Part shown: positions 62,201 to 64,000 of the stretch, piece by piece | Layout: each line of letters starts with the position of its first letter | Numbering within the stretch: position 1 is the first letter of the stretch | Assembly (NCBI GenBank): GCA_964035545.1 | Contig: OZ037765.1 | Location: forward strand, 27,664,504-27,728,503 | DNA: 64,000 nucleotides | DNA from: Bugula neritina | Taxonomy: Eukaryota > Bryozoa > Gymnolaemata > Cheilostomatida > Bugulidae | Direction: 5' to 3' | Made by a program: the position numbers and the translations under genes | The notes under the pieces: model-generated | What the model was told of the DNA's origin: nothing | Seen by the model: the letters and a program-made list of their open reading frames with translations, nothing else | Databases searched by the model: none

Positions 62201-63738
62201 AGTAAAATGAAGGAATGGATAAATTAAAAAAAATACAAAGAGGCTTTAAATGTTTAGTTTAGTTTTGAATTTTTCTCAGCTATTCAATCAAAGTTGAATG
62301 TGAAACTGAATACAGTTCATATACAGACACATTCACGGGCTTTCCATGTACCGATCTCAGATCGATCTCGCTGAGATCGATCTGAGAAATGTGCTCAGAT
62401 CGATCGTTTTTCCATGAGAGTGTCAGATCGATCTCGCGAAGTTGCCTCCTCTTAAGTGAAGGATACTTTAAAAGTATAATTTGTTCACCTATTTGAGTGA
62501 TTAAAGCTACTACTGTTGAAAACAAGATGGTCGTAGTCTAAAATTTAATCCCAGCGATAAACTATACGTAGCAAAGCTTTCAGTGTATAGTAATTTGGCC
62601 AATTTAAAATAATTAATTTTAATTTTTTAGTTTGACAGCTTATATAAAATTAATGGCTGTCTTGCAGATTATTAATAAACTTACAGGACTGTTAGGCTTA
62701 AAATTACAAAGAAAATAGCTAATGAAACTAAGTTTTAATAGCCATTTAAACTCAATTTAAATTCTTCCATTTTTTTACCTTCTACTGCATATAATTGAGT
62801 TTTCTTAATCATTGTACTGAAAGTCAAAGTTTTGGTATCTGAAAAGGTGGCTATCATAATTATTTAATACTTTGCTTAGTAATTATCAATAAGTTATCAT
62901 TTTTATTAGCAGACAACATTGTAGCGCGCAGTCTTTTTCTACTTCTCAGATCGATCTGGCGTCTTTCCATGGTCTTATTGACATGAGATCGATCTGAGTT
63001 CGAGCTCCACAGACCGACCAGCTCAGATCGACGGAGAACGATCTTTGGCGTCTTTCCATGGATCGATCTCGCTAAGATCGATCTGAGATCGGTACATGGA
63101 AAGCCGGTGATTATTATTTAATTTAAATCAGAAGACCACCACCTGTGGTTTGGTAGTCAGGAAGGATCTTGAAGCAGTAATAATTACACATTACTTAATA
63201 TTACAGCAGCTTCTGTGCCAACTTTCCGCTATAAAACTCATGCAAGTGTATAGTCACTATCTCTGTAAGAAATCCCGGAAGGTTACTGACACAGGAGCTC
63301 TTCCTAACATTACCAATGGCCTTTACTAGAGTTTGAACCCATGACTCCATGCTTACTAAGCCATGCACTCTAACCCTTAGACCTCAGCTGCTCCCTGTGC
63401 TAACACTCTACTACACCAATAGATAGATCAATCATACTGAAGCACAGTTACTGCTTTGTATTTTTTTTTTTAGAAAATTCCTTTAAATTCTCAAACCACA
63501 CAAAATGAGCAAATGACAATAAGCTAGCCTATATCCCAGTGAATAAAATTATGAGTCTTTACCTTGAAGTATGCATACATCACGATCTCTTTCTCATAAG
63601 TATATTTGAGAGGTTTACACCTGGGGATGCCATCATCATCACTGCATGTTGTTATTGCAGTACACCTTCGTAACCTAGCAATATCACCTCTTAGAATGTT
63701 CATTATAACAGTTTCTGCGATATCATCCGCATTATGAC
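59238..63738 (-). CDS. CTU1: Cytoplasmic tRNA 2-thiolation protein 1 (CTU1/NCS6), 3' part
   Basis: Three 3' exons on the minus strand: 63563-63738, 60370-60498 and 59238-59588 (TAA), covering roughly the last 217 residues. The first visible exon enters in phase 1, so the 5' exons with the zinc finger and PP-loop (SGGKDS) lie beyond the window edge. Landmarks are [58 protein letters not shown] and the C-terminal zinc-finger block [20 protein letters not shown] followed by [14 protein letters not shown] Ser/Thr/Gly/Asn-rich tail follows. CTU1 with CTU2 thiolates wobble uridine 34 of cytosolic tRNA-Lys, tRNA-Glu and tRNA-Gln, using sulfur relayed by URM1. The 3-kb intron between the first two visible exons is loaded with repeats: a minisatellite, a DNA transposon and a SINE. 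Confidence 0.93.
59660..59816 (+). mobile_element. Short MITE-like element, copy Y
   Basis: A 157-bp partner of the element at 21931-22080, lying in the CTU1 intron in opposite orientation. The shared core includes TTGAGATAGCCT near the left end and GAACACAGGCTGTTCTTAAT near the right end. The termini are imperfect inverted repeats (AATAGTGGAGAAATTGAGA at the left; GCAGTAAGGGAGAAATTAAG at the right, read from the other strand). Confidence 0.7.
61751..62195. repeat. 33-bp minisatellite, about 13 units
   Basis: Tandem units of 33 bases built on CACTACTGTTAGTGTCTATA followed by TATTCTCTACATT, roughly 445 bp long, inside a CTU1 intron. The unit length is a multiple of three, so long repetitive open frames arise passively. 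Two units carry the variant AATGTCTATATATTATATAT, spaced two units apart, a trace of higher-order duplication. Confidence 0.92.
62334..63109 (-). mobile_element. Palindrome-rich non-autonomous DNA transposon, copy 2
   Basis: A 776-bp copy inverted relative to that at 22915-23703. Termini are CACGGGCTTTCC at the left and CACCGGCTTTCC (opposite strand) at the right, and it is flanked by the 3-base duplication ATT (62331-62333 and 63110-63112). The subterminal AGATCGATCT palindromes and the AT-rich centre, including GATAGCCACCTTTTC on the element strand, match copy 1 with scattered substitutions and small indels. No transposase frame. Confidence 0.88.
63290..63396 (-). mobile_element. tRNA-derived SINE, copy B
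   Basis: Minus-strand copy of the family at 40523-40640. The head GGGAGCAGCTGAGGTCTAAG holds the A-box, GGCTTAGTAAGCATGG follows, then a B-box-like GGGTTCAAACTC (63329-63340 region) and the tail AATGTTAGGAAGAG. It is diverged from copy A at many positions, so both are old. Confidence 0.72.
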
Positions 63739-64000
63739 CTACAAGTACAAATATATAATTTAATTTTAATAATCAACGCTACTTTAGTTCTCAATGAGGT
63801 ATGTACAATAAATTGAAACGGCTTTCAAATAAAAAAAGGCAAAATCAAAATAAAACAAGTTATGGCTAAGCGTGGCCTTAGCAGCTAGAACATGATGTGG
63901 TTCGGATTTGTCTAGTGCAGTACATGTCAACAATAAATGAACTCTTAGTTCTGGGATTTAAAATACAGCCAATTAGATTGGGTTGGCATTATCAATGGAA
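63739..64000. other. CTU1 intron to window edge
   Basis: AT-rich intron sequence upstream of the last visible CTU1 exon. No further exon is recognisable before the window ends. Confidence 0.5.

Noticed and set aside
61742-62227. 161-codon open frame with an 11-residue repeat
   Set aside because: It is the 33-bp minisatellite translated; other frames across it are open too, it has no splice or promoter context, and it lies within a CTU1 intron.
62280-62525. 81-codon minus-strand frame
   Set aside because: Lies across the left end of transposon copy 2; shared with copy 1 only through the terminal repeats.

Overview
This is eukaryotic, animal nuclear DNA. It is strongly AT-rich (roughly two thirds A+T by eye). 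Genes are split into many short exons with consensus GT...AG introns, and exons could be joined phase-to-phase by hand for every multi-exon gene identified. Protein content (a Mox homeobox gene, a one-TPR-unit RPAP3, MAP9, CIMIP2B and MXRA7 homologues) fits an invertebrate bilaterian with ancestral-looking, intron-rich genes. A lophotrochozoan (mollusc, annelid, bryozoan or brachiopod type) is my best guess, but nothing in the window proves the phylum.

Layout. 1-10 kb: Mox homeobox gene (minus, 5 exons). 10-14.6 kb: gene-free, very AT-rich, with TAT/TAG-type microsatellites and short hairpins. 14.6-20.1 kb: RPAP3 (plus, 10 exons), tail-to-tail with ENOPH1 (20.3-21.8 kb, minus, 6 exons). 21.9-24.8 kb: repeat-rich gap with a short MITE, a candidate small-protein exon and a 789-bp palindromic DNA transposon. 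24.8-32 kb: PIGS (plus, 16 exons), with an intact intronless 150-codon antisense reading frame nested in its 14th intron. 32.4-40.3 kb: MAP9 homologue (minus, 12 exons). 40.5 kb: tRNA-derived SINE. 42.6-49 kb: class I histone deacetylase HDAC1/2 (minus, 12 exons), divergent from CIMIP2B/FAM166B (49.4-53.2 kb, plus, 7 exons). 54.4-55.8 kb: MXRA7-like (plus, 4 exons). 56.9-58 kb: PAR-type bZIP factor (minus, 2 exons). 59.2 kb to the right edge: 3' part of CTU1 (minus); its 5' exons lie beyond the window. The CTU1 introns carry second copies of all three mobile-element families seen elsewhere, plus a 33-bp minisatellite.

The genes do not form one pathway. They are mostly housekeeping functions: PAQosome chaperoning, methionine salvage, GPI-anchor attachment, tRNA thiolation and chromatin deacetylation. 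Two are microtubule/cilium proteins (MAP9, CIMIP2B) and two are transcription factors (Mox, PAR bZIP). The points most worth following are a cluster of three perfect PAR-bZIP (D-box) sites upstream of the PAR-type bZIP gene itself, the nested membrane-protein frame inside PIGS, and a GATC-palindrome-studded transposon family, one copy of which sits directly in front of a start codon. All coordinates and splice sites were read by eye; family calls rest on remembered family sequences, not on database searches.
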